In this document: one piece after another, positions 20,647-33,713 of the stretch
Numbering within the stretch: position 1 is the stretch's first letter
How the letters are laid out: each line of letters starts with the position of its first letter
Source: Linnemannia hyalina
Lineage: Eukaryota > Mortierellomycota > Mortierellomycetes > Mortierellales > Mortierellaceae
Assembly (NCBI GenBank): GCA_019671135.1
Contig: JAHRHY010000001.1
Coordinates: 3,100,001 to 3,164,000, forward strand
Length of the DNA stretch: 64,000 bases
Direction: 5' to 3'
Position numbers and translations under genes: made by a program
Notes under the pieces: generated by a model
Told to the model about the DNA's origin: nothing
What the model saw: only the letters and a program-made list of their open reading frames with translations
Database searches by the model: none

Positions 20647-21367
20647 GTTGTATTGTTGGTGTTGAGGTCTGGCGTGAGGTTTGACTTTGATGGTGTGTTT
20701 TCTTGATGTAGACGATTATGCGGAGTGGTTGTCGGGTTGAGTTGAAGGTTGCGCTAGCTTATGGTAAATGTACGACGTTCGAGAGTTGAGGCTGTTGGAT
20801 GTTTCATTTTTCTTGGTGGGCATTGCTTGCCTTTTTAAGCAAAAAAATAGGGCGAGATATTGGATGTGGAGGTGCTAAAGCCGACAATGCGAAGGTTGAG
20901 GATTGGTGATGCATGACGACGAGAAACGTGTAAACGTCTTGATAGACAACCAATATATTGGGCGTAATTATTGTCTGTCAGAATGGTTTAAGAGGTCTTT
21001 CAACCATGAGTTACCACCGTGCATAACCGAAGATTCTCATAAACCATACACCGCCTAATTATGGATGCAGGAGCATGGTCAATGACTCCGAAAAAAGGAG
21101 AATCTGGTCAGTGCGATTTGAGTGTAGGAAAAGTTTTATTAGAAGTAACAAGCGAACAGGAAAAAAGAATGCGGCAATTGGTATACAAAGAAAGGAAGAC
21201 GCTTTACTGGAGTTGGGTTGGAAGGATGAGTGAAAGAAAAAGAGGGATGGAAAAATGCACACATGACACAGGGCGGGGGCTGTCGTTCTCTGTGGAGATC
21301 AAAGGAGGAACTCAAGGGGTAAAGTGTATCTGAACACACGCCCTGAAAAGAAGGGTGGAAGCTCGAT
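20647..21367. promoter_or_regulatory. Intergenic region with a CCAAT palindrome
   Basis: The perfect palindrome CCAATATATTGG at 20950-20961 contains a CCAAT box on both strands and lies about 305 bases upstream of the gene starting at 20646. TTTATT at 21135-21140 (AATAAA on -) suits the 3' end of the acetate-transporter gene. No coding frame is supported. Confidence 0.4.
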
Positions 21368-23199
21368 TTAACGACGTCCCAATTGACCCAAGGGCAGGGT
21401 GTAGTAAGAGTTTTGGTTGTTGCTGAGATCTGCCATGGCGCTGTACCAGGCGATGCTCGAGGTGACCATGCCCATTCCACCGCCAAACCTCTGGACAGTA
21501 TTGCCGGGCTCGAGGTGGGCCAAGCTAGAAATAGTGCTGAAGAGGTAGGTCATGCCGAGGCAGAAGAACAGGGCAGTCGAGGCTAGGTTGGACTTCCAGG
21601 TGAGAGTCCACATCAAGAAGGTGAAGATAGTCCAGCCGAGGAAGTAGATTCCTATGGCAGTGTTGTATTCCTCGGGGAAGTCTGCATAAGCAGCGGCGAC
21701 ACCAAACGAGGGGATGAGCAGAGTGGCGTACGAGATCCAGTAAAGACCTAATGGCAATCAATAGGGAAAGAAAGAAAAATAGCGGGGATGGTGTTAGTTA
21801 GACTGGGTAAGCCAAGAACAATGGCAATAAAGAGTTGTCGAAGAGTCGAGCGAGATGACATACCATAGGAACAGAAAGTGGTGCCGCCAAATGTATTTCC
21901 GTTGCGATATTCAAGCAGACCAGCAATGACCTAATGGCATTTCGGAAGAAGAACGCGTTGAACAATGGAAAATGAAAGCGCGTTAGTGGAGGTGACCAAT
22001 GAGGATGGGCTAAATGGAGAGTGGCTTGATGTGAGACCGATCGCGTAAGGACGATAGTTTACAGGCCAATTGTGCTCAGCAATTTTAGACAGGGTAAAGG
22101 ATAAGGTCTGTGTGTTTCGGTCTCGAGGGATGGACGAATGGGGTGGGCGTATTCTTTTTAGAGCATAAAAAAAAAGGTATCGGAAGAGGGACAGAAATGA
22201 ACTCTCTCCTTGAAGGAAGTATCTCACTGGGGACATAGGAAAAACGAAATACAACGCGGGGAACATTTTCTTCTTGCTCTTGTTTTTTCTTTGTTTTGGT
22301 TATTTGCGCGTGAGCGAGCGGAGATCGTAATACATATTCAAGCAAGGTAAGAAAAAAAGTGATGCACTCGTATGATGGGCTAGATGGATGTTGAATGGTT
22401 CGTTGCTCGTTGTTGTTTGTTATTTCTGGTGCTGCAGATGGGGTGGTCTGTTTCTCGACCCTTATTATTTTTCTTTGTCCTCTTTGTTAGAGGAGGAGTC
22501 GGGGAGAAAACGAACAAATGCGTTGAGGTCAAGGGGAGGTAGAAGTGGACAAAAAAAGAAAATGAGAAGGCAGACAGTCTGCCGGGGATAACGGACGGTG
22601 TGGTTTGTGGAGAGTGGAAAGTGAAGGACAGGATAGGAGTCAAGAGATGCCAGCTCACAGAGCTGACCGGGTGGTCCATTCCAAAACGAAAAGAGACAGG
22701 GTTCGTATGCATCAATCGTCTTCACTCCAGCCATTCCAACGGAACGCTGCTCTGTCCCCCTTTGTCAAGTAGTGGATGGGGGAAGCTTGAAGACAAAAAG
22801 GGAGAAAAAAAGGCGGCTCAATGTGTATTTTACCTGACCGAGACCACCGTAGAACATGGCGGTGCCTGTGATAATGTTGCCTGGAGTAGCGGCGTTGATG
22901 CCGGCGCCGAGGTTGTAAAGACCCATGCAAAAGGCAGTCAATGCAAAAGCGCAGAGACCGAATGGTCCAGGGTTGGGGGGAGGGGTGGTGGGCTGGAGGA
23001 CGGCGTTGAGGGAGGGGTTCATGTCGTCCATCTGGAAGGTGGGAACACGGACATCCTCGGGCTTGCAGTGGGCGTGGAGGGCAAGCTGCTGCTGCTGCTG
23101 CGATTGTTGTGGTTGTTGCTGTGGGTGGAGGTGGATGGGATGATCGACGAGCTGGAGGGATTGTTTCTCGAGATCAAAGATATCTTTTGAGCTAGACAT
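21368..23199 (-). CDS. Acetate transporter, GPR1/FUN34/YaaH (AceTr) family, Ady2-like
   Basis: Plasma-membrane acetate/succinate permease of six helices. Exons on - : 23199-22834, 21930-21864 and 21747-21368, giving 270 residues. A Gln/His-rich cytosolic N-terminus (residues 1-70) precedes the family signature NPGPFGL (residues 76-82; canonical NPAPLGL), then FALTAFCMGLYNLGAG. Exon 1 ends MFYGGLGQ and exon 2 continues VIAGLLEYRNGNTFGGTTF, as in Ady2, so no exon is missing between them. Exon 3 has the remaining helices (LYWISYATLLIPSFGVA, FLGWTIFTFLMWTLTW). The first intron is unusually long (22833-21931, ~900 nt). Members are typically induced by acetate or by loss of glucose. Family identity is secure; substrate preference among small carboxylates is not determined. 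Confidence 0.93.
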
Positions 23200-24796
23200 G
23201 TGTATAGTGCTTTGACAAATTGTGGAGCGAGGGGAAGTGAGCTGTGAATTTGTTGTTGGAAGGTAGGAAAGGGAGAGGGAGGCGAGCAAGCGAGCGAGAG
23301 AGGGTATGAGTGTCGATTGTCGAAGGAAGGAGCAGAAACGAAAAAAGTCAGAATACAGAAAGCAGAGGAAAAGATTAAAAAAGGCGAACCCCCACTCTTT
23401 TTATGTCGGGTTCATGTAACGAGTAGTGGTTGATTGGTCCAGGTTGAATTGAAATAAGAATAACAGGCATTCAAATTCACGGATACATAAAAAAACAATG
23501 GATACTTTGCTCCCCGTAATCCTGGCTTTCCTATTCCTTCCTGGCTGAGTTCAATTACACCCATGGGCGGCACTTCAATCGAGCGGAAGCGTGGTTGTTT
23601 GTCCGTCGCTTGCATTCGACCTTTTTTTCCTTTTTGACCTTTCTATTCACGGACAGTCTAAAGTTCCTAAACCGTGAAAGGTTCAAAGGACTCAGGATCG
23701 TCCAGTCAGCATCCAATACCATCAATTAGGGTTGTCGGCTAAGCTAGAAGCATCAATGAGAAGATAAACGACTTTCAACGTTCATGCAACACCTTGGCCC
23801 ATGTATATACCCTCTACAACAAGGCACAGATAGACTACTTTGAAGGTCAGATGGCGCCAGCTGATCGAGGACATCCACTCCTCCTCCACAAAATGTTCAC
23901 CATCCGGAATATTATTCTGAACAGCGGGGGATGCTTTCTCACGCGCTCGCAGGCCATAAGGATAGTTCGCTGCTAGTCTTATTGCCTTGCAGCCGTTGGT
24001 TGGAGACACGCACTTGTTTGTTCTTTTTTCTCGTCACATCGCCAGGCGATGCACAAAGTTCGTGTTATTTTGATAATCGCGACGCGTTCCACAAAGTAAA
24101 AGACGAGGATACAGTTCAAAGCGATTGAATTCACTCTTTTCTCTTGCTTTGAAGAAGAGTGGTGTTGGTGAAAATAATAAAGGAAGCCGTGGTAGTCGAT
24201 ACTTTGCAGAAAATAGCGATCCCACTTTCACAATATGATCGATGTTCACTAACAGAAGGTTAATCCTCATCCAGGCACCATCACCATCACCATTGCCATC
24301 ACCATCACCCTTTTCCTTGGCTGGTCTTGATATGATCCCTGGCACCATCGCTGAGGACTTTGTCAGTCTCGATAATAATTTTTTGCCCCTGGCGTAAATC
24401 AAGCCTTGACATGACATCTGACGCTGTGTGTCAGACTGTGTCAACTATCCACACGTGACCATTGCATGTTGTGTAGACAGACCCATGCTGTTTGTCCTTT
24501 TGTCTTCTTCCTCTCTCTCCTTCAAATTCAGTTCCTGCACCCGCCACTCCTCCTCCTCTTCGTGATTCCCAAACGGACTTTTATTTTTCTATTTCCCATA
24601 ACGTCCTTTCAATACGACACCTCATCCCCCTCCCTCATCAACCCAAAAAACACCTTCTCGCGATCACACACATACCCCTCAGAAGAACCCTCCCTCTCTA
24701 ATTGCATTCAACGAGGCTAATTCTTTTCTTTCATCATCACCTTAATACCAACAAGGGCTACTCTAGTCAACAAGGCTGACACGCAGCCTCATGTAA
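23200..24796. other. Divergent intergenic region between acetate transporter and TOR genes
   Basis: About 1.6 kb shared by two genes transcribed in opposite directions. A GA-rich leader adjoins the transporter start (23200-23300, CT-rich on -). A CCATCA repeat occurs at about 24281-24310, and a CT-rich leader with short T-runs precedes the TOR start (24490-24600). No coding frame was found. Confidence 0.45.
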
Positions 24797-27700
24797 ATGG
24801 CCATGGCTACAGCATCGCCCATCACCCTCACGCGCCTGACCAGCGATCTGAAAGCAAGGTACAGGAGCAACCGACTGAGTCCAAGAAAACACAAAACACA
24901 GGCGGCGCGGCACTTTAAATAAAAGAGAACCTCGTGGGCAAAGGCACTTCGGAACTAATTTAGACCTGAATCCTTTCCTTCATTGTCTGCCATCACATTC
25001 ACGCCGGAAACGTAGCCTACAGAACGAAAAGGCAAGGAATCTCGCCACCGAAGCGTTTAAGGAATATGTAAGCGAGGGCGTCGACAAGTGAGTTTGTTTC
25101 TCGGACTTGCGTTGGCAAATTGAAGTATCATTAGCATTGACTGACGGCGCCTTTTTATCAAACGTTTTGATAACTGTCCAGGTCACCCTCGCTACGAAGG
25201 AATTGTCAGGACAGGACCTCACAAAGTCCTATGGCGAGATCAACAGCATCATAAAGATACTCCTGCAGAGCGCCGACAGCGAAGACAAGCTATGTGGAGT
25301 ACTCGTCATCGGTAGGCAGAAAACGACGCGCAGAACTACTCGACTATCTTTATTTTTAGACATTGTTCCTTGCTTGTCCTCGAGAAAGAGCTCAATTGAA
25401 CAACTCACACGACCATCGTGACCTTATTTAATAGAAAACTTGATTGGTATCGAGGATGAAGACAACACTGCACAGGAAACCCGAATCGCCAACTATCTGC
25501 GCCAACTCTTTCCATCCGATGTCCCCATTATGACAGTCGCGGCCAGGGCGCTTGGTACGTTTGCCGAAATCAAATCTCGATACGTCGATGACATGCGCTC
25601 AAAGTGAAGTGATTCTTCTCTTCGATAGAAACTAACAAATGACCATTACCATATTTTTCGGTCTTTTGTCACGCGTCTTCTTGCGGCATTTTTTACAGGC
25701 AAACTGGCGCAGCAAGGTGGAGCTTACACGGCCGACTTTGTCGAGTTTGAGCTGAAGAGGGCCATCGAATGGCTAAGTATGTCATGAATATAATAGTGTG
25801 TAGCAGAACACATGTTGAGCGATGCTGTGTCAAGGAGCAGAATTTGGCCTAATGGATACACTTCTTTGGCAATTAGGCGACAGACAGGAGGCGCGACGAC
25901 ACGCCAGTGTACTTGTCCTTGCCGAGTTGGCACGACACGCGAGCGTCTTTGTATACCCCTATGTGGGCACCATCCTGAACCAGATCTGGGGCACTCTGCG
26001 GGAACCCAAGGTGAGATATGACCTACGGCAATTGATGTGCGTGGAGTGCATGTGAAAAACCAAATCTAACATTTTAATTAATTGAAACCCTTATTTTAGC
26101 AAACGATTCGTGATGCAGCAGCCGACACCCTCAGCGCAGTGTTGATTCTCATTGCCGATCGCGACACGCCACAAAAATCGAGCTGGTATACGAAGATGCT
26201 TACCGAAGTTCAAATCGGACTTGGACTGGCCACCACTGAAAGTATTCATGGGTCGCTACTCATCATCCGAGAACTTATCTTGCACGCGAATATGGTATGG
26301 CGAAGGAAATGTATGCTGGTGGTTGATATATGCGTGCTATGCTATGGATTGTTGCACACTGCTGACAATACCTCCTTTGCGCCATCTAGTTCATGTATGA
26401 ACGGTTCAAGGGCACCTGCGAAATAGTCTTGCGCTTCAGGAACCATCGCGAGGGACTCATCAGGAGAACGGTTACAAATCTCATCCCAGTGCTCGCTGCT
26501 TACGACCCCTCAGATTTTATCGACTACTACCTGGAAAAGTCTATGTTACACCTCCTCGACCAAGTTCAGCTGGACAAGGAGCGGAAATATCTCAGCGAAC
26601 TCGACAGATCAGCAGCGTTTATTGCCATCGGAAGGGTCGCATTGGTTGCCAAACAGGACACAGAAGGATATTTGGATGGACTCATGCAGTGCATCAGAGA
26701 TGGCCTGCGAGCTAAAAGGTACACATCACACATGCCCAGACATCGGATGAGAAATAACAAGATGGCAAGTAGACACTAGCATTGTCTCATCATGTTTGCA
26801 TCGTTGCCACAATAGCAAAAATCGGGCAGCAACCGACGCGCCTATTTTCAGCTGTATCAGCATGGTTGCTCAAGCAGTTGGTCAGGCCTTGGAATACCAA
26901 TTACCGGAATTGCTGGATCTGATGTTATATGCAGGACTCAGCGAGCCCATGAGCAAGTCCCTTGCCGACATCGCCACATACATCCCACATGCGCTTCCAG
27001 GGATTCAAGGTATATATGCCTCTAGAATGTCCGGTAAAATAACATGCATATGCGAAAAACAATAACTAAACTAAGGGTGATTTTACTCGCCACTTTGATG
27101 GATAGAGCGTCTTCTCAATCTCATCTCGATTATTCTCAGCGGAAAACTGTATCGAGCACCAGGAGCGCCTCAGCCAAAGAAAGGAGCTCAAAAGCGGGGC
27201 AGCACGTATTTCTCAGATACACATGATGTCGATACTATCATCTTGGCTCTCAGGACTTTGGGATCATTCAATTTCTCAGGACACATGCTGAACGAGTTTG
27301 TCCGGGATTCTTGTGTGGCCTATCTGGACGACGATCATCCAGGCGTTCGTCGAGCTGCGGCGCATACCTGCTGTCAGTTGTTCGCGAGGGACCCTATTAT
27401 CTATCAAACAAGCACACATGCAGTCCAGGTCGTCGATGAGGTCCTTGAAAAGCTGCTTCTCGTCGGGATTGCGGACCCGGACACAACCATTCGACAGACG
27501 ACCCTTGAATCGCTGGACGACCGGTTCGACCGACATCTGGCAAAGTCTGAGAACGTACGGTCGCTGTTTATCGCTCTTAATGACGAGTCGTTTGCGGTCC
27601 GCGAGCTGTCGCTGACGATCATTGGACGCCTTTCCGTATACAACCCTGCCTACGTCATCCCAACGCTCCGCAAAATCTTGATCCAATTGCTGACGGAGAT

Positions 27701-30700
27701 CGAGTATGCTGTAGTCGGACGCACTCGAGAGGAGAGTGCGCGGCTATTGACGTTGTTGGTTACCGCTTCGGAGACCTTGATCAAGCCTTACATCGAAAAG
27801 ATCTTTGATGTCCTCCTACCAAACATTCGGGATACCAGTCCAGGAGTGGTGTCGAGTATTCTCCAGGTGGTTGGCGAAATCGCGCGAGTCGGCGGTGAGT
27901 CCCTTTTACACTATACGGACCAGCTTATGCCTATGTTTATCGAGATCCTTCAGGACCAGAGTTCGCCCACAAAGCGAACAGCGGCGTTGACAGCCCTCGG
28001 TCGCTTTGCCAGCAGCACAGGCTACGTCATCGACCCTTACGTAAAGTATCCGATCCTTTTGGATATCTTGATGTCCATTTTGAAGACGGAGCAATCGGTC
28101 AGGATTCGTCAAGAGACGATGAAGTTGGTCGGAATTCTCGGAGCACTGGATCCTTACCGCCACAAGGTACGTCTTGGGTCCACGTTTTAATCATTTTGAA
28201 TGCCCCGGGTCCTTTGAAGGTGATCGCTAACCCAAAGTGCGTTTGATATAGCAAATGGCAATCGAAAACCAGAGACCGGACCAGGTTGAGAGGGCAGACA
28301 ATTCGGATGTTGCATTACTCATGGCAGGAATCGACCCTGCAAACGACGAATACTATCCAACCGTCGTCATCAGCGCTCTCTTGAAGATCCTAAAAGACCC
28401 CTCTTTGAGCCAGCAGTACCAACCCGCGACCCAGGCGATCGTAAACATCTTTCAAGCACTTCAGCTTAAGATGGTCCCCTTTTTACCACAGGTAGGTCGA
28501 CTCTATATTCACCGCATGCTTGAGTGGCGCATCATGAGGCGATGCCGTGAGTCAACCAACTTACACGTTTTTTTTTTTTTTTGCTCCATAATTCTCGCAG
28601 ATCATGCCGGTGTACCTGAACATCATGCAGTCAGGGACCCTGCACAATCTGGACTTTTACTTTGAAAAGATGGGTTTCCTTGTCCTAGTGGTCAAACTCC
28701 ACATTCGACCCTATATACCCGACCTCCTCAAGCTGATCTTTGACAACTGGAGCCATATCGGACTTCAGGGACGTATCATCGGCTTGATCGAGAGTATCGC
28801 TATCGCTCTAGAGGGCGAGTTCAAGGTGTACCTGCCAAAACTTCTTCGGTCTATGTTGGTCGTTCTGGACACGGATCTGTCGGAGAAACACCGTGCCTCG
28901 CTGAGGGTTCTCCAGGCGCTCGTCAAGCTCGGCTCGAACATCGAGGAGTATCTGCATCTAGTTGTTCCGGTCCTCGTCAAAACATTCGAGCGAACTGACG
29001 CCCCAATGAATCTCCGGAGGGCTGCTATCAGTACAGTTGGAGCCCTCTCAAAGAGGATCGACTTTTCGGACTATGCCTCCAGGATCATCCATCCGCTAGT
29101 CAGGACCTTGTCTGCGCCGGGACCGGAACTGTCAAATGTGACCATGGATGTTCTCTGTCTGCTGGCGGTGCAGCTCGGCCAGGATTACCTCAACTTTGTT
29201 CCCCTTGTTCAAAAGGTAAAGCTGGTTCAGTGCTGTCGTTCATAGGCCTCATTTATAAGCTCTGTTCCGTTCTACTCACACAAACTTTTCCCTTGAACAA
29301 CAGGCGCTGGTGAAAGAGCGGATCAACCACGCTAACTACAATCTGATCGCCACCAAGCTTCTTCACAAAGAGCCATTGCCATCGGTGTCAGAATTGGTTG
29401 GCATGGGTGACGATCGGTACGTAGTTTCGACAGATGTACCACAGCCATTGTCGGACGACAAGAAGCTCCGAGTCAACCCAGTTGCTCTCAGACGCGCATG
29501 GGACACTCAATCGCGCTCTACAAAAGAGGATTGGACAGATTGGATCCGTCGCCTGACTCTGGAAATGCTAAAGGAGACGTCGTCTCATTCACTCCGAGCA
29601 TGTGCTGAAATGGCAACTTCCTTCCCGCCACTTGCACGCGAACTCTTCAACTCGGCCTTCATGTCTTGCTGGACTGTCCTCCCCGAGCAGTTTAAGGTTA
29701 GCTACAGTTCAGACACACGCGTACCATTCTAGTTTTGAATTCCTTGAGGTCAGCTCTAACCAACTCTACACTTCTTCATTTTAGGGCGAGTTCGCTACTG
29801 CTATCAGGACAGCCATGACTGCCCAAAACATCTCTCCGGAAACCATTCAGGTTCTCCTCAACATGGCCGAGTACATGGAGCACGACCACAAACCACTTCC
29901 GATCGACATCAAAACTCTTGGAAAGTACGCATTCACCTGCCACGCCTATGCCAAAGCATTGCATTATCAGGAGCTGGAGTTTATGACGGACCATTCGACC
30001 AGCAACATTGAGAGTCTTATCAGCATCAACAACCACCTTCAACAGCCTGACGCAGCAGCAGGAATTCTTACCTATGCGCCACCCCATGAGCTGAAGGAGT
30101 CTTGGTACGAAAAACTGCATCGCTGGGAAGATGCCTTGGCCGCCTATGAAAAGAAGCAAGCCGAGAACCCACAGGATCCAGTGTTGACGCTGAAGCGGAT
30201 GCGTTGTTTGCACGCGCTTGGAGAGTGGGATGCATTGTCGTCATTGGCGCAGGAGAAGTGGGCCCATGCTCCTAGCGTGTTTCGAAGGGATATGGCACCT
30301 TTCGTTGCTGCTGGTGCATGGGGTTTGGGACAATGGGATCTTTTGGATGACTATATCTCGGCCATGCAGGAGGAGTCGACGGATCGAGCATTCTTCAAGG
30401 CGATCTTATCTCTCCACCGCAACCAGATTCCTCAGGCGCAACAGCAGATCGAGCTCACTCGGACACTACTGGATACGGAACTGACAGCACTTGTTAGCGA
30501 GAGTTACAGCCGAGCCTACAATACGGTCGTGCGTGTGCAGATGATGGCGGAACTCGAAGAAGTTATTGCCTACAAGCACTATGGAGACCAACCCGAGCGT
30601 CAATCGACAATCCGTAAAACGTGGATGAAACGCTTGCTGGGATGCGAACGGAATATCGAGATCTGGCAGAGGGTTATCAAGGTCCATGCGATGGCGCTCA

Positions 30701-33700
30701 CCCCGGCAGAGGACATGGTGATGAGGATCAAGTTTACGAATCTGTGCCGCAAATCTGGACGTCTGCGACTGGCCGACCAAGCGTTGGTGTCGCTCGTAGG
30801 ACCCGAGAATTCCGAGATGGAGTTTACAAGGATGATTCAAGTCACCCATCCACAGGTTATCTATGCCAAGCTCAAGTGCATGTGGGCGACTGGAATCCGG
30901 GAGCAAACTCTCGAATGCCTGCGACTATTCACGGACCGCCTCGCCTCGGACTTGGGTCTGGGATCAACAGGAACCAACGGGACAGCTTTGACGGCCGCTC
31001 GTCATTCGGAAGGCTCAGACGAAGACTTTTCACGGTTATTGGCCCGCTGCTACCTCAAGCAAGGTGAATGGCAGTTCGCTCTTCAGGATGGGTGGACCCA
31101 TGTAAGTGTTGAGCTCATTTGGTAACTGCTTGCAGAGTAGACTGTTTTGCGTTACGAATGGTTGCTAATCGTCTTGGTATTATTATGCACCAATAGGACT
31201 CCATTGAGCATATCTTGATGCCCTACCGATACGCGAAGCACCTTGACAAGAGCTGGTACAAGGCCTGGCACACCTATGCTTTGGCCAACTTTGACGTCAT
31301 CTCATTCTTTGAGAAGGAGGGGCCTGCGGCTGCCGACCAAGTCCATCCCTATGTTGTCCCATCGGTCACAGGATTCTTCCGCTCGATCGCCCTCTCTGCT
31401 GGCAACTCGCTTCAGGACACGCTCCGTCTTTTGACACTCTGGTTCAAGTTTGGCCATAGGAAGGAGGTGAATGAGGCCCTGGCCAAGGGCTACCCGACTG
31501 TCAGCATCGACACCTGGCTTCAAGTCATTCCTCAGCTGATCGCTCGTATTCACGCACCCAGTCCGAGTGTCCATCGTTTGATCCACCAACTTTTGTCGGA
31601 CGTCGGAAAGGCACATCCACAGGTTTTGGTTTACTCTTTGACGGTCGCGTCCAAGTCACCCAGCGTGTTCCGCAAGAATGCAGCGTTGGCCATCATGGAG
31701 AACATGCGCCTTCACAACCCGGTCTTGGTCGATCAGGCCTCGATGGTCAGTCAAGAACTGCTACGTGTCGCGATTCTTTGGCACGAAATGTGGGAGGAGG
31801 GTCTTGAGGAGGCGTCCACGCTAAATGCTCAAGGTGGACGGAATATTGACGCGATGCTGGATATCCTAGAGCCACTTCACAGGATGATCCTCAAGGTAAA
31901 TGTGCACTCGATGTACAGTTGCTTTCCAACAACTCACACTGGCCCATGCTCTCTTTTTTGCTTTTTACTAACCATATTATGTGATGCATGACATGGTCGA
32001 TAGCCGCCAGAGACTATGCACGAGGTGTCATTCGTGAAGGCATTCGGAGAGAAGCTGGAGAAGGCGTATGGTTGCTGTACCAGATTCAGGCAGGCGAGAG
32101 ATGTCAACGAGCTGAACCGCGCCTGGGATATATATTTCCAGGTCTTCCACAGCATCAAGAAGTTGCCTCGGCTAAACACTCTGGATCTTCCTTATGTGTC
32201 GCCTCAGCTCCAAAACGCCCGGGACCTGGAGCTCGCTATTCCAGGGACGTACCGAAGCGGCAAACCCGTCATCAGGATCTCGTCCTTCAATCCCACTCTG
32301 ACCATCATGGGTTCCAAGCAGAAGCCGCGTCGACTGATGATGAAGGGAAGCAATGGACGCGAGTACGAGTACTTGTTGAAGGGACACGAAGATCTTCGGC
32401 AGGATGAGCGTGTGATGCAACTCTTTGGACTGGTTAACACTCTCCTGGCAGGAGACCCAGAAACATTCAAGCGCCACTTGAATATTACTCAGTATGCGGT
32501 CATTCCCCTTTCGCCTAACTCGGGATTGATCGGCTGGGTCCCTGACACGGATACCCTGCACAACTTTATTCGGGAGTACCGTGAAAGCCGCGGATACTCG
32601 TTCTACATCGAACACCAGCTGCTGACAGAGATGGCGCCGGAGAAGAGCTATGACCTTCTGACGGTGATGCAGAAGGTGGAAATCTTTGAGAACATGTTGA
32701 CCAAGACGGTGGATCGGGGCGAGGACCTTTACAAAATTTTGTGGCTCAAGAGTCGAAACTCGGAGGTTTGGTTCGAGCGCAGGACCAACTACACGAGGAG
32801 TTTGGCGGTCATGTCGATGGTGGGCCATATCCTTGGTTTGGGCGACCGACATCCTTCGAACATTATGATGGAAAAGAACACAGGACGAGTTGTGCATATC
32901 GATTTTGGCGACTGTTTTGAGGTGGCGATGCATCGACCTCAGTTTCCTGAGAGGATCCCGTTCCGCCTGACAAGGATGTTAGTAAAGGCCATGGAGGTCA
33001 GCGGTATCGAGGGCAGCTTCAGGAACACCAGTGAGAATGTGATGAGGGTCTTGCGGGAGAACAAGGAGAGTGTAATGGCGGTATTGGAGGCCTTTGTTCA
33101 CGATCCATTGATTAACTGGAGGATCTTGCAGACCAGTCCCAGACAGCGTAAGTTTGAGAGGCTACGAAGCAGTTTGTTTATTTCGAGCAATGACATGTGA
33201 ACTTGGAGGGTTCGTCATGCTTTCATTATTAACACAACGACTTTTGGTTTTGCTGTAACATTAGAAGCGGCTGTAGCACAGAGTCGTACTACAGCTGCAG
33301 CGCAGGAGTCGTTTCCTAAGGATCAGGGTCGCAGTCTTCGGAGACCACTTCCGAGCGAACAAGAGCTGGTCAATGACAACTCTGAAGGTAAGTAACAAGA
33401 ACAGCAATAACGGTCAAAATCCTCCGCCGCATTGGCAGTCGTCGGACTGTTGTCATATGCTCTATTGTTGCGTAGTATGGATACTAACAATCGCCCTTTA
33501 TAACTGATTGCTATTATAGTGGAAATCCAACCAGAGCAGTTGAACCAGAGGGCTGTCACCATTCTAAACAGAGTGACCAACAAGCTGACGGGACGAGACT
33601 TTAACCCGGACCAGACATTGGATGTCCCTCAACAGGTTCAGAAATTGATCCTCCAGGCCACTTCCACAGAGAACTTGTGTCAATGCTGGGTCGGCTACTG

Positions 33701-33713
33701 TGCATTCTGGTAG
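24797..33713 (+). CDS. TOR: TOR serine/threonine kinase (target of rapamycin)
   Basis: Catalytic core of TORC1/TORC2, coupling nutrients to growth. I read 18 exons: 24797-24858, 25016-25067, 25182-25311, 25435-25554, 25699-25776, 25877-26010, 26100-26294, 26390-26718, 26816-27009, 27106-28166, 28252-28491, 28601-29215, 29304-29696, 29785-31101, 31197-31895, 32004-33147, 33265-33387 and 33520-33713. All junctions keep frame, giving 2359 residues, normal for TOR. N-terminal HEAT repeats include [15 protein letters not shown] and ITLAL-type [18 protein letters not shown] spans roughly 1100-1750. FRB is about 1827-1925 ([23 protein letters not shown]). The kinase has [18 protein letters not shown], catalytic GDRHPSN (2153-2159) and metal-binding HIDFGD (2171-2176). 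FATC ends CWVGYCAFW. Exon 2 uses the GTAAGC donor at 25068 because it alone gives [11 protein letters not shown] in frame. Identity is very secure; the least certain part is exons 1-2. Confidence 0.97.

Noticed and set aside
22465..22734. Possible extra exon inside the long intron of the acetate transporter
   Set aside because: Exon 1 and exon 2 join directly at a conserved family sequence (MFYGGLGQ-VIAGLLEY) with matching phase, leaving no room for an inserted exon.
24281..24310. CCATCA repeat that would encode alternating His residues
   Set aside because: Not within any gene-like frame; treated as a simple repeat.
25068..25087. Using the GTGAGT donor at 25088 for TOR exon 2
   Set aside because: It breaks the frame into exon 3, whereas GTAAGC at 25068 restores the conserved TOR N-terminal sequence.
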